From: Coriobacteriaceae bacterium
Lineage (GTDB): Bacteria > Actinomycetota > Coriobacteriia > Coriobacteriales > UMGS124
Reading direction: 5' to 3'
DNA length: 13,857 nt
Assembly: GCA_019420325.1 (NCBI GenBank)
Contig: JAHZHK010000072.1
Span: 291 to 14,147, forward strand
The notes beneath the pieces are model-generated. The model did not search any database. It had not been told where the DNA came from and saw only the letters and a program-made list of their open reading frames with translations. A program made the translations under genes and the position numbers. Position 1 is the stretch's first letter; every line of letters starts with the position of its first letter. Below are positions 1 through 6,938 of the stretch, one piece after another.

Positions 1-312
1 CACCTGTTCGCCGTTGACCGAGCACACGAAGCTCGCGACGCCTGCATCGCCCCAGATGCGCATGGGGGAGAACCCCGTCGAGGCAAGGCTGTCGCCCAAA
101 AACACCGCGTCGAGGGAGTCGTCGGGTTCGGCGAGGAAGCCATAAGCGCGTGACTCGATGAGGCCATCGTCTTTGGAGTTGCCCTTGGGTTGCAGGATGT
201 GGCCCAGGCCGACAAGCATCCCCCACAGGATGGCGCAAAACAGAATCGACAAGCCCAGGTATTTGAAGAAGCGGGCGGGCTTGGAGGGCTTGGGTGCGGT
301 GGATTCGGTCAT
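1..312 (-). CDS. Membrane-anchored SGNH/GDSL-like protein (DltD/AlgX-like role), C-terminus beyond the window edge
   Basis: Only the first 104 codons are visible; the gene runs off the left edge. The ATG at 312-310 is preceded by a good GAGG ribosome-binding site six bases upstream and lies 9 bases after the acyltransferase stop, so the two are co-transcribed. Residues 1-14 are hydrophilic and basic, and about 16-40 form one hydrophobic segment (signal anchor, N-in). The rest would be extracytoplasmic. Residues 69-77 read AVFLGDSLA, the block-I GDS of SGNH hydrolases with candidate nucleophile Ser75. It is followed by a STGFSPM..W..AGVASF pattern typical of SGNH partners of MBOAT acyltransferases. 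Such proteins (DltD, AlgX/AlgJ, PatB) take the acyl group from the MBOAT and pass it to a surface polymer, and that is the inferred job here. The Asp/His part of the active site is outside the window, so whether it is DltD proper or another SGNH family cannot be decided. Confidence 0.8.
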   Translation of the reverse strand, partial: MTESTAPKPSKPARFFKYLGLSILFCAILWGMLVGLGHILQPKGNSKDDGLIESRAYGFLAEPDDSLDAVFLGDSLASTGFSPMRIWGDAGVASFVCSVNGEQV

Positions 313-321
313 GGTACCTCG

Positions 322-1959
322 TTAGAACTGGGCGTAGATCGGGTCGAGCGGCGCGGTTCCCACACCGTACGAGCCGAAGATGACGATGGCGATGATGAGT
401 GCGTACAGCACAGTCCAGCGCACGGCGAGGTTCTTGTGCGTGAGGCGCTCCGTGATGCAGCAGCCGCGCTCTTCAATGACGGCCACGATCGTCATGACGA
501 CGACCATCGCCGCCACGGCGGCATAGTCCTGCAGGCACAGGCCCACGACCTCGGTGGTGACCGAGGGGAAGGTGAGGCCGATGGCCATGAAGGCGCCGTT
601 CGTGAACGATTCAAGCGTGAAGTTGCCCACGAGCTGGCCGAACATGTAGAGGCCTGCATCCATGCCCTCGGCGCGGAAGAAGAGCTCGCCCACGAAGACG
701 ACGACGAGGGTGCGCAGCCACTGGAAGGTGCGCCAGACCGTGCCTTCGCGGTTGATGTGGAGTTTGGCGCATGCCGACTGGGCGAGGGGCTCTACCAGGC
801 CGCCCAAAAGGATGATCGCGAAGTAATACAGGCCGAAGAAGATGTACTGCGAGCCCGCGCCGTGCCACAGGCCGTTGGCGAACCACACACAGAAGAGCGT
901 GACCGAGCCTGCCAGAAGCGGGCCGTAGCGGTTGCCGATGCGATGGCGGGCCGCCTTGGTGAGCGACTTCATGGGGGCGCTGAGCGACAGGGGGTAGAAG
1001 ATGTAGTCGCGCAGCCACGAGCCGAGCGTGATGTGCCAGCGCTGCCAGAACTCCGAGGCGGTGCGGGAGAAGAAGGGGTGGCGGAAGTTTTCGGGCAAGG
1101 TGACGCCGAAGATACGCGCGGTGCCCAGGGCGACGTCCATGCAGCCCGAGAAGTCGCAGTACAGCTGCAGGGTATAGAGCACGGCCGCCGCTGCAACCAC
1201 GCCGCCGTCGTAGGACGTGTAGTCAGCGAAGATGGGCTTGACCACCAGGTTGAGGCGGTCGGCAACGATCATCTTCTTCGCGAAGCCCCAAAGGATGCGC
1301 ACGCTGCCCCGGTAGAGGTTGTCCTTGTTGATGGGCGTACCGGCCCAGAGCTGCTCGGCTGTTTGCCCGTAGCGGCAGATGGGGCCTTCCATGATCTGGG
1401 GGAAGAAGCTCAGGAAGAGCGCGATCCTGCCCAGGTTGGTGTCGGGCGCGATGGTGCCGCGGTAGACGTCGAAGAGGTATGACGCCGCCATGAGCGTGTA
1501 GAACGAGATGCCGATGGGCACGCCGATGTAAGGCACCGCCACGGGCACGTTCAGGCCGAAGAGCGCAAGAAGCGACCCCGCCACTTCGCCGAAGAAGACC
1601 AGGTACTTAAGGCAGGCAAGCAGCAGCAGGTTGAAGCCGACCCCCAGGCCGCACACGAGGCGCGCCTTCTTCTGATAGAGCTTCTTGAGCTCCTTCTTGC
1701 GCGTCTTGTCTTGGGCGATGAAGGTGTCGCGCTCGGTGAAGAGCGCGCCCATCTTGCGTCCGGCCAGGTACACGCTCACCGTCGAGATTAGGATGAAGAC
1801 GATGAGTTTGCTGGAGATGGCCCAGAAGAAGGCATAGCTCGCCACCAACAAGACCGCCCACCGCAGTCGCTGCGCTACCACCTGGTAGGCGACGAGAACG
1901 ATGGGCAGGAAGGCGACGATATACAGAATCGAGAAGTACGAGTGAAGGGAGAAGTCCAA
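322..1959 (-). CDS. MBOAT-family membrane O-acyltransferase (DltB/AlgI-like)
   Basis: A 545-residue polytopic membrane protein with many hydrophobic segments. MBOAT hallmarks are in order: SFYTLMAASYLFDVYRG (~152-168), FFPQIMEGPICRYGQ (~185-199), QLYCDFSGCMDVALG (~265-279), PFFSRTASEFWQRWHITLG with His309, WLRDYIFYPL, and NGLWHGAG with the expected catalytic His366. The C-terminus (DPIYAQF) matches the aromatic-x-Gln-Phe ending common in DltB/AlgI proteins. DltB-type enzymes take an aminoacyl group from a cytosolic carrier protein across the membrane, and the carrier gene directly upstream fits this. At 545 residues it is longer than a typical DltB (~400) and nearer to AlgI-type lengths, with extra membrane segments after ~410. 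The start is TTG at 1959-1957, 20 bases after the carrier-protein stop; the Shine-Dalgarno is weak (GGGCTGGG), so coupling to the upstream gene is likely. The acyl group and acceptor polymer cannot be read from the sequence. Confidence 0.93.
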   Translation of the reverse strand: MDFSLHSYFSILYIVAFLPIVLVAYQVVAQRLRWAVLLVASYAFFWAISSKLIVFILISTVSVYLAGRKMGALFTERDTFIAQDKTRKKELKKLYQKKARLVCGLGVGFNLLLLACLKYLVFFGEVAGSLLALFGLNVPVAVPYIGVPIGISFYTLMAASYLFDVYRGTIAPDTNLGRIALFLSFFPQIMEGPICRYGQTAEQLWAGTPINKDNLYRGSVRILWGFAKKMIVADRLNLVVKPIFADYTSYDGGVVAAAAVLYTLQLYCDFSGCMDVALGTARIFGVTLPENFRHPFFSRTASEFWQRWHITLGSWLRDYIFYPLSLSAPMKSLTKAARHRIGNRYGPLLAGSVTLFCVWFANGLWHGAGSQYIFFGLYYFAIILLGGLVEPLAQSACAKLHINREGTVWRTFQWLRTLVVVFVGELFFRAEGMDAGLYMFGQLVGNFTLESFTNGAFMAIGLTFPSVTTEVVGLCLQDYAAVAAMVVVMTIVAVIEERGCCITERLTHKNLAVRWTVLYALIIAIVIFGSYGVGTAPLDPIYAQF

Positions 1960-1979
1960 GGTGCGGCCCAGCCCAGCGG

Positions 1980-2213
1980 TTATGCGTCTTCTTCGACCAG
2001 GCGCGTGACGAGGGCGTCAATGGCCTGGACGGAGTTGAAGTTGGCGGGCACGATCTCCACGGCGGGAATGGTCACGTCGAAGGCGTCTTCGAGCTCGGGC
2101 ACGAGTGCCAGAATCGTCAGAGAGTCCAGGACGCGGCTGTCTACGAGGTTGTCGGCGGTTTCGTAGTCTACGCCGGGTTTGAGGGATTCTAGGATTTCAA
2201 TGATCTCGTCCAT
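1980..2213 (-). CDS. Acyl/peptidyl carrier protein (DltC-like)
   Basis: A 77-residue acidic carrier protein. The 4'-phosphopantetheine site is the DSL motif with Ser31 (SRVLDSLTIL), followed by the usual helix LVPELEDAFDVTIP. Length and charge fit DltC/ACP-type carriers. The ATG at 2213-2211 is chosen because AAAGGTG lies 6-7 bases upstream. A longer in-frame start at 2261 would add 16 residues that look non-coding and would leave that site inside the gene. It sits between the decarboxylase and the acyltransferase in a single-strand operon with the adenylating enzyme. It should therefore hold the activated amino acid as a thioester, be a possible substrate for the decarboxylase, and donate the acyl group to the MBOAT protein. 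A phosphopantetheinyl transferase is not in the window. The family call is firm; the cargo is inferred. Confidence 0.93.
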   Translation of the reverse strand: MDEIIEILESLKPGVDYETADNLVDSRVLDSLTILALVPELEDAFDVTIPAVEIVPANFNSVQAIDALVTRLVEEDA

Positions 2214-2322
2214 GGTGCACCTTTCTTTGAGTCGTGGGCCCATGTGGGTTGGGACGGGCATACTTTACCAGCTAGAAACATATACGGCCAGGCGATGGCT
2301 CTTCAGGTATGCGGTTTTACCG

Positions 2323-2347
2323 ACAAAACACGCCGCTCGCCGCGTGT
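2323..2347 (-). terminator. Weak mid-operon hairpin with short T-run (possible attenuator or partial terminator)
   Basis: Read on the minus strand just after the decarboxylase stop, ACACGC pairs with GCGTGT around an eight-base loop, followed by TTTTGT. The stem is only 6 bp. It lies in a 142-base gap (2214-2355), while the other junctions of this operon overlap or are 9-20 bases. A second tiny hairpin (CGGT-AAA-ACCG, 2312-2322) follows, then AT-richer DNA with TATATG and TAAAGT that could be internal -10 boxes, though no good -35 is visible. It may lower or re-initiate expression of the carrier/acyltransferase part relative to the enzyme part. Confidence 0.3.
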
Positions 2348-2355
2348 CCGTGCGC

Positions 2356-3540
2356 CTAAGCGACCGGGGAGTTGAGGGGGTAGGTGGGTAGGGCGTCGCG
2401 CACGAGCCTGGTCTGGCCGTCCGCTCCCACCAGGCACACGCGCGGCAGCTCACGGCTCAGGAAGAGCGATATGCCCTCGGTCATGCAGTAGGCGCCGGTG
2501 TTCTCGAAGGCCAGGACGTCGCCGATCTCCAGACCCGGGAAGGGGAGCTGCTTGGCTAGGATGTCGTTGACCGAACAGAGCGACCCGCACACGTTCCAAG
2601 GCTCCACGGGGTGTACCGTGCGCCCCTCGTAGTCGAGCAGGGCGCACTTGGGGTCGCGCATGGCGAGCGACTGGCCAAAGTAGACGAGATGGTTCATGCC
2701 GCCGTCCACGATGGCGTAGCGCTGCCCGTCGTTCACCTTGGCGTCGGCCACACCGGTGAGGAACGTGCCGCACGAGGCTGCGATGCTGCGCCCCAACTCG
2801 AGGATGATGGGACCGTCGAAGGCGAAGTCCTCGAGCTGGGAGGCGAACTCTGCCAGGAACGCGTCCTCGTCGAAGGCGTCTTCCTCGAAGTACTGCACGG
2901 GAAAGCCTGGGCCGAATTCGAGCTCGCGGCATGTGAACCCGCACTCCTGCTCGAGCCTGTCCATCACCTTGCGCACCTGGCGAAGCTCGCGCGCGAGCCT
3001 TTTGGTCGAGGTCTTCTGCGTGCCCGAGAAGTACTGCACGCCCCAGATGTCCAGGTTCGGGTCGCTTCCGTGGGTCGTCACGATGTCCACGAGCTCTGCC
3101 TGGTCCAGGCCGAACTGGTTCGAGCTCGTGAGACGCAGCAGGACCGGGATGCGTACGTCGTGCCGACGGGCGCACTCAAGCAGCATGTCGAACTGCAGAC
3201 GCGATTCGACCGTGTAGCGCCCAATGGGCATGCCCGACCCAATGAGCTCGTCCATGAAGCGGGCGTCTTTGTTCACGCCCGACACCACGAGCGCATCTGG
3301 TTGGGCCCCGGCCTCCAGGCAGATGCGTGCCTCGCCGGTCGAGCAAGCCTCGAGGCGTTCGACCGAGCCTGCGAGCAGGGGAACGATGAACGTGTTGGCC
3401 TTCACGGCGTAGCAGAGCTCCACGTTTGTGGGCAAAGCCGAGCGCAGGCGCTCAAGACGTCTTTCCAGAACACGGCCGTCGAACACATAGAGGGGCGTGC
3501 CGAAGGTGCGGGCATATCCCAAGAGCTCATCGTTACGCAT
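2356..3540 (-). CDS. Fold-type-III PLP-dependent decarboxylase (DAP/ornithine decarboxylase 2 family, BtrK-like logic)
   Basis: A 394-residue protein with the layout of the diaminopimelate/ornithine decarboxylase family: N-terminal alanine-racemase-like barrel, C-terminal beta domain. Visible motifs are YAVKAN with Schiff-base Lys47, the Gly loop EFGPGFP (208-214) and ELGRSIAASCG (248-258) for PLP phosphate, LCSVND with Cys322 and Asp326, and GAYC with Tyr351. In the usual HxHxGS segment it reads QYFSGTQ (169-175), so the histidine that normally stacks on PLP is absent. Start: ATG at 3540-3538 overlaps the end of the adenylating-enzyme gene by 8 bases and has a strong GAAGGAAG site. An upstream extension in this frame (to 3747) is an out-of-frame shadow of the neighbouring gene. 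Between an adenylating enzyme and a carrier protein, it probably decarboxylates a free or carrier-bound amino acid, as BtrK does in butirosin biosynthesis. A housekeeping LysA role is unlikely from context but not excluded; a racemase is also possible. Confidence 0.88.
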   Translation of the reverse strand: MRNDELLGYARTFGTPLYVFDGRVLERRLERLRSALPTNVELCYAVKANTFIVPLLAGSVERLEACSTGEARICLEAGAQPDALVVSGVNKDARFMDELIGSGMPIGRYTVESRLQFDMLLECARRHDVRIPVLLRLTSSNQFGLDQAELVDIVTTHGSDPNLDIWGVQYFSGTQKTSTKRLARELRQVRKVMDRLEQECGFTCRELEFGPGFPVQYFEEDAFDEDAFLAEFASQLEDFAFDGPIILELGRSIAASCGTFLTGVADAKVNDGQRYAIVDGGMNHLVYFGQSLAMRDPKCALLDYEGRTVHPVEPWNVCGSLCSVNDILAKQLPFPGLEIGDVLAFENTGAYCMTEGISLFLSRELPRVCLVGADGQTRLVRDALPTYPLNSPVA

Positions 3541-5110
3541 TGACTTCCTTCTTTCTCTGGGCGCGGGCCTGACGGCGCAGCTCCTTGAGACGCTGCTGCT
3601 CGGCGAGGTAGGCGTCGAGCATGGCGCGGCGGTCGACCTTGCCGTTCTTGGTGAGGGGCATCTCGTCCACATGCTCGAGGCTTGCCGGGTGCATGAAAAT
3701 GGGGAGCTCCTCATGAATGCGGGCCAGAAGCTCGCTCGAGTCGACATCCCCCTCGTAGAAGGCGTGGATGCGGCTCTTCTCGGGGTCGAACGAGCACCGG
3801 CAGCGGGTCACGCCCCCGCAGCGCTCGAACGCCGCCTCGATCTCCTCGAGCTCGATGCGGTGGCCCATGTGCTTGATCTGGTTGTCCTTGCGCCCGCAGA
3901 AAAAGAGGTCGCCGTTGCCGTCATAGGTGCCCATGTCGCCCGTACGGTACATGACCTGGGGAAACGCCTGCTGCAGGGGGTTGCGCACGAAGGTGCGCTC
4001 GGTCTGCTCGCGGGCGGCGTAATAGCCCAGTGCCACCGAGGCGCCGCACACGCAGATCTCGCCCTGGATGCCGGGCTGTGTGACAAGACGGTCGTCACCG
4101 TCGAGCAACATCACCTGTCGGTTGGCGAAGGGGCGGCCCAAGGGCAGGCTCTTGTCGTAGGTGCGCCCGCGTTCAACCTCGTGGTAGGTGCAGTTGCAGG
4201 TGATCTCGGTGGGGCCGTAGAGGTTCACGAACTGGGCTTGGGGCAGGTGCTCCATCCAGATGGCCAAGTGCTTGAGAGGCATCACCTCGCCGCTGAAAAG
4301 GACGCGACGCACATGGGGCAGGCCCTGTCCGTCAAGAGCGTGCAGGCTGCTCACCAGGCACAACGCAGCCACCGCCCAGGTCATGACGGTCGCGTGGCAG
4401 GCGTCCACGTATTCGACGAGCGCTGCGGGTTGGGAGAAGAGCCTGCGGGGCACAATGGCCAGCTCGCCGCCGGTAGCAAGCGCGCTGTAGATGTCCTTGA
4501 CCGAGACATCGAAGTCAAACGGTGCTTGGTTTGCAAAAACGTCGTCGCAGGTAAACCCAAACGTCGCGGTAAAGGTGTCGATGAAGTCGATGATGGCTCG
4601 ATGGCTTACCGCCACGCCCTTGGGCGCCCCGGTGGAACCCGAGGTGAACAGGACATAGGCAGGGTCGCAGTCGAGCACGTGGGCGCGAATGCGCTCAAGC
4701 AAGGCGGTGTCGACCTGCGCGGTCAGGCTGTCTGCCTCGACGAGCCGTGCGTCCGGAAGCGCCGCACGGGCGCGCTCGCGGGTCGTGTCGCCCACAACGA
4801 CAAGGGGGTTGCCGAGTGTGGCATACATGCTGGCCAGGCGCATGTCAGGCGCGGCAGGGTCGACGGGCACGTAGAAGCCGCCTGCGTATAGGGTGCCCAG
4901 AAGCGTCGCGAGCGTGCGGGCGCTCTTCTCCATGAACACCATGACGGGTTGCGCGCCCGCACCGAGAGCGGCCAGGGCGCAGCCGCGCGAACGCGCCTCG
5001 TCGAGGAGTTCGCGGTAGGTGAGCCGAGCGTGCTCGTCGCTTACCGCGCACACGTCCGCGCGTGTGAGGGCGGCTCGCTCAAGGTATTCCAGGACATTGT
5101 GTTGAGACAT
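3533..5110 (-). CDS. Amino-acid adenylating enzyme, AMP-binding superfamily (DltA-like)
   Basis: A 525-residue stand-alone adenylation enzyme that activates an amino acid with ATP and should load it on the carrier protein encoded two genes downstream. Core motifs, numbered from this start: LFTSGSTGAPKG (~154-165, ATP loop), FDVSVKD (~200-206) with Asp201 that normally holds the substrate amino group, NLYGPTEITCNCTY (~296-309), YRTGDMG (~388-394), GRKDNQIKHMGHRIELEEIE (~406-425 hinge), and NGKVDR with catalytic Lys491. The length is near DltA (~500), plus a basic, probably helical tail rich in Arg/Lys/Gln. The ATG at 5110 gives the usual family N-terminus but has no clear Shine-Dalgarno. An in-frame ATG at 5185 has AGGGG six bases upstream and would add 25 atypical residues; this is unresolved. 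It is the first gene of the minus-strand operon and overlaps the decarboxylase by 8 bases. D-alanine is not assured; substrate specificity was not decoded. Confidence 0.92.
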   Translation of the reverse strand: MSQHNVLEYLERAALTRADVCAVSDEHARLTYRELLDEARSRGCALAALGAGAQPVMVFMEKSARTLATLLGTLYAGGFYVPVDPAAPDMRLASMYATLGNPLVVVGDTTRERARAALPDARLVEADSLTAQVDTALLERIRAHVLDCDPAYVLFTSGSTGAPKGVAVSHRAIIDFIDTFTATFGFTCDDVFANQAPFDFDVSVKDIYSALATGGELAIVPRRLFSQPAALVEYVDACHATVMTWAVAALCLVSSLHALDGQGLPHVRRVLFSGEVMPLKHLAIWMEHLPQAQFVNLYGPTEITCNCTYHEVERGRTYDKSLPLGRPFANRQVMLLDGDDRLVTQPGIQGEICVCGASVALGYYAAREQTERTFVRNPLQQAFPQVMYRTGDMGTYDGNGDLFFCGRKDNQIKHMGHRIELEEIEAAFERCGGVTRCRCSFDPEKSRIHAFYEGDVDSSELLARIHEELPIFMHPASLEHVDEMPLTKNGKVDRRAMLDAYLAEQQRLKELRRQARAQRKKEVNA

Positions 5111-5159
5111 GGCAGGTCGTTTCTGTGTGGCCCGATTGGCGGCGGTTCGGTCGGCAACT

Positions 5160-5165
5160 ATTGTA
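5160..5165 (-). promoter_or_regulatory. Candidate -10 box (TACAAT) for the dlt-like operon
   Basis: On the minus strand TACAAT lies in a locally AT-rich stretch (TTACATATTACAATAG) about 50 bases before the ATG at 5110. No convincing -35 is found 16-18 bases upstream (ATCATG at 17). If this promoter is used, the start at 5110 is favoured, because the alternative start at 5185 would lie upstream of the transcript. The shared 318-base region 5111-5428 also holds the argF operator. No other gene is seen in it. Confidence 0.35.
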
Positions 5166-5263
5166 ATATGTAACGGTCGGGCCATGATGTGCCCCTGATG
5201 CTTTCGCGATGTGCTCCCAGTGCTTTCCATTGTGCGCGGCTGCAGAACTCTATTTCGTTTTTA

Positions 5264-5316
5264 TGAATAAATCCTCCAATCTCAATATTGAATTTGCATG
5301 AAAGGGCCGAATTCAA
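5264..5316. promoter_or_regulatory. Candidate ArgR operator (ARG-box-like half-sites) upstream of argF
   Basis: An AT-rich island in GC-rich DNA contains ATGAATAAAT (5263-5272), TTGAATT (5288-5294) and its exact inverted copy AATTCAA (5310-5316), 22 bases apart centre-to-centre, close to two helical turns. TGAAT and ATTCA are the half-sites of the known ArgR box (TGAAT-N4-ATTCA), although the classical 4-base spacing is not seen in a perfect form. The nearest compact candidate is TGAAT-TTGC-ATGAA (5289-5302). ArgR is encoded in the operon immediately downstream, which supports autoregulation. TATATG and TATTAT at 5331-5344 could be -10 elements, but no clear -35 partner is visible. The leader to the argF ATG would be about 85-100 bases. 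Confidence 0.42.
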
Positions 5317-5428
5317 ACATCGTCCTGTGTTATATGCGTATTATTCTCACGTTCGACAACGAACAGCATTCGCCGTACGACGCCCCGAGTATGGTTTGCG
5401 GGCGCCGTTTACTCAGTTAGGGGGAACC

Positions 5429-6430
5429 ATGGACCAAACGCTTGCCGGCAGGGACCTGCTTCGCCTGCTTGACCTCACTCCCGCCGAGGTCACCCTTATC
5501 CTCAAGACCGCCGAGTGCCAGAAGGCTGATTGGGCCGCTGGCATCCACGAGGCGCCGCTTGCTGGCCAGGCTATCGCCATCATCATGGAGAAGCCGTCGC
5601 TGCGCACGCGCAACTCGTTCGAGATCGGCGCTTATCGTCTGGGCGCCCACCCCGGCGTTATGGCCGACGACCACTCTGCCTTCTCGCGCGGCGAGACGGT
5701 TGAGGACACCGTAAAGGTGCTTCAGAACTTCTACGACTGCATCGTGCTGCGCACGTTTGCCCAGTCCAAGATCGAAGAGGTCGCTGCTTGCGCCGATGTG
5801 CCGGTCATCAACGCGCTGACCGATGCCTACCATCCCTGCCAGATCCTGGCCGACTTCCTCACCATCGTGGAACACGGCAAGCAGCTCGAGGGCCTCAAGC
5901 TCACCTATGTGGGCGACGGCAACAACATGGCCAACACCTACCTCGAGGGCGGAGCCCTGTGCGGCATGCACGTGCGCATCGCCTCTCCTGAGGGCTACGA
6001 GGTCGACCCCGAGGTCTTTGCGCAGTGCCAGGCTGCCGCGGACAAGTACGGCACGGGCGCTACGCTCGAGCTCATGCGTGATCCCGTTGCAGCTGTCGAA
6101 GGCGCCGACGTGGTGCTCACCGACACCTGGACCTCCATGGGTGACGAGGCCGAGCATGACATGCGCGTCGCGGCCTTCCAGGGCTACCAGGTCAACGCCG
6201 AGCTCATGGCCCATGCCGCCGAGGGTGCCCTCTTCATGCACTGCCTGCCCGCGCACCGCGGCGAGGAAGTCACCGACGAGGTGATGCGCGCCCCCTACTC
6301 GGTCATCTACGACGAGGCGGGCAACCGCCTGCATGCCCAGAAGGCCGTCATGTCACTGTTCATGGGCGTCCCCGCACCTGCTGCAGCCCTGGAGGCAGCC
6401 GAGGCCGTCGCTGGGAGGTGGCATGCATGA
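5429..6430 (+). CDS. argF: Ornithine carbamoyltransferase
   Basis: A 333-residue cytosolic enzyme that makes citrulline from ornithine and carbamoyl phosphate. Family signatures are all present: EKPSLRTRNSFE (54-65) for carbamoyl phosphate, HPCQILAD (135-142), DTWTSMGDE (232-240, the SMG ornithine loop) and HCLPAHRGEEV (271-281) with the catalytic Cys. The length matches the family. The ATG at 5429 is chosen over an in-frame upstream start at 5288 because AGGGGGAA sits just before it and residues before Met lack family similarity. It is first in a plus-strand operon with argR, argG and argH; its TGA overlaps the argR ATG by 4 bases (ATGA). Being followed by argG/argH rather than arcA/arcC indicates a biosynthetic role rather than the arginine deiminase pathway. 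Confidence 0.97.
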   Translation: MDQTLAGRDLLRLLDLTPAEVTLILKTAECQKADWAAGIHEAPLAGQAIAIIMEKPSLRTRNSFEIGAYRLGAHPGVMADDHSAFSRGETVEDTVKVLQNFYDCIVLRTFAQSKIEEVAACADVPVINALTDAYHPCQILADFLTIVEHGKQLEGLKLTYVGDGNNMANTYLEGGALCGMHVRIASPEGYEVDPEVFAQCQAAADKYGTGATLELMRDPVAAVEGADVVLTDTWTSMGDEAEHDMRVAAFQGYQVNAELMAHAAEGALFMHCLPAHRGEEVTDEVMRAPYSVIYDEAGNRLHAQKAVMSLFMGVPAPAAALEAAEAVAGRWHA

Positions 6431-6861
6431 GGGGTCGTGAGGAAAGGCAGGCCGCCATCCGCGAGATAGTGCGCACCGAGTCCACCCAGACCCAGCGCGA
6501 CATCGTCGAGCGGTTGAGCGCGTGCGGTTTCAACTGCACGCAGGCCACCGTCTCCCGCGACATCGCCGAGATGGGCTTGTGCAAGCTGCCCGAGGGCGTC
6601 TACGTTCTCGCCGAGGACCTGCGCCTTCAGCGCATGGTGTGCGACCTGGTCACCTCGGTGGAGCACGCCGGCAACCTCGTGGTTGTCAAGGCGTCCACGG
6701 GAACGGCCCAAGGCGTTGCTGCTGCGCTTGACGCAGCCGATTTGCAGGATGTCCTGGGGTCGGTTGCCGGCGACGACACCATCCTCGTCGTCGCGCGCTC
6801 CGAGGAGGCCGCAGTGTCCTTCGAGAAGATGGTCAACCGCCTGCGAGGCGTGCGCCCCTAG
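6427..6861 (+). CDS. argR: Arginine repressor ArgR
   Basis: A 144-residue arginine-responsive regulator. The N-terminal winged helix holds TQRDIVERLSACGF and the recognition helix TQATVSRDIAEMGL (~38-51). The C-terminal hexamerization/arginine-binding domain holds GNLVVVKASTGTAQGVAAALD (82-102) and GSVAGDDTILVV with the Asp pair 116-117 that contacts arginine in known ArgR proteins. ATG at 6427 overlaps the argF stop as ATGA, with GGAGG eight bases upstream (6414-6418); a GTG nine bases earlier would sit in that site. Placing the repressor within the operon it likely controls implies autoregulation. A 77-base gap to argG follows, with no sure promoter. It is expected to bind the boxes upstream of argF when arginine is abundant. 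Confidence 0.96.
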   Translation: MRGREERQAAIREIVRTESTQTQRDIVERLSACGFNCTQATVSRDIAEMGLCKLPEGVYVLAEDLRLQRMVCDLVTSVEHAGNLVVVKASTGTAQGVAAALDAADLQDVLGSVAGDDTILVVARSEEAAVSFEKMVNRLRGVRP

Positions 6862-6938
6862 CGTTGGTTTCCTGCTCGAAACAAAAGTTGTCTATCGTCG
6901 CCCCGACATAGCCGGAGCATGTGGAAGGGAGCTCTACC

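Noticed and set aside
190..1482. A 430-codon plus-strand open frame antisense to the acyltransferase
   Set aside because: It is antisense to a clear MBOAT gene, is dominated by Glu/Asp/Gly/Ala/Arg/His typical of GC-rich shadow frames, and shows no domain.
2356..3540. Calling the decarboxylase lysA
   Set aside because: The family fits, but the HxHxGS histidine is replaced and the operon context points to a carrier-linked pathway.
1..5110. Naming the first operon dltABCD outright
   Set aside because: The presence of a decarboxylase, the long MBOAT and the unknown substrate make D-alanylation unproven; family-level calls were used instead.
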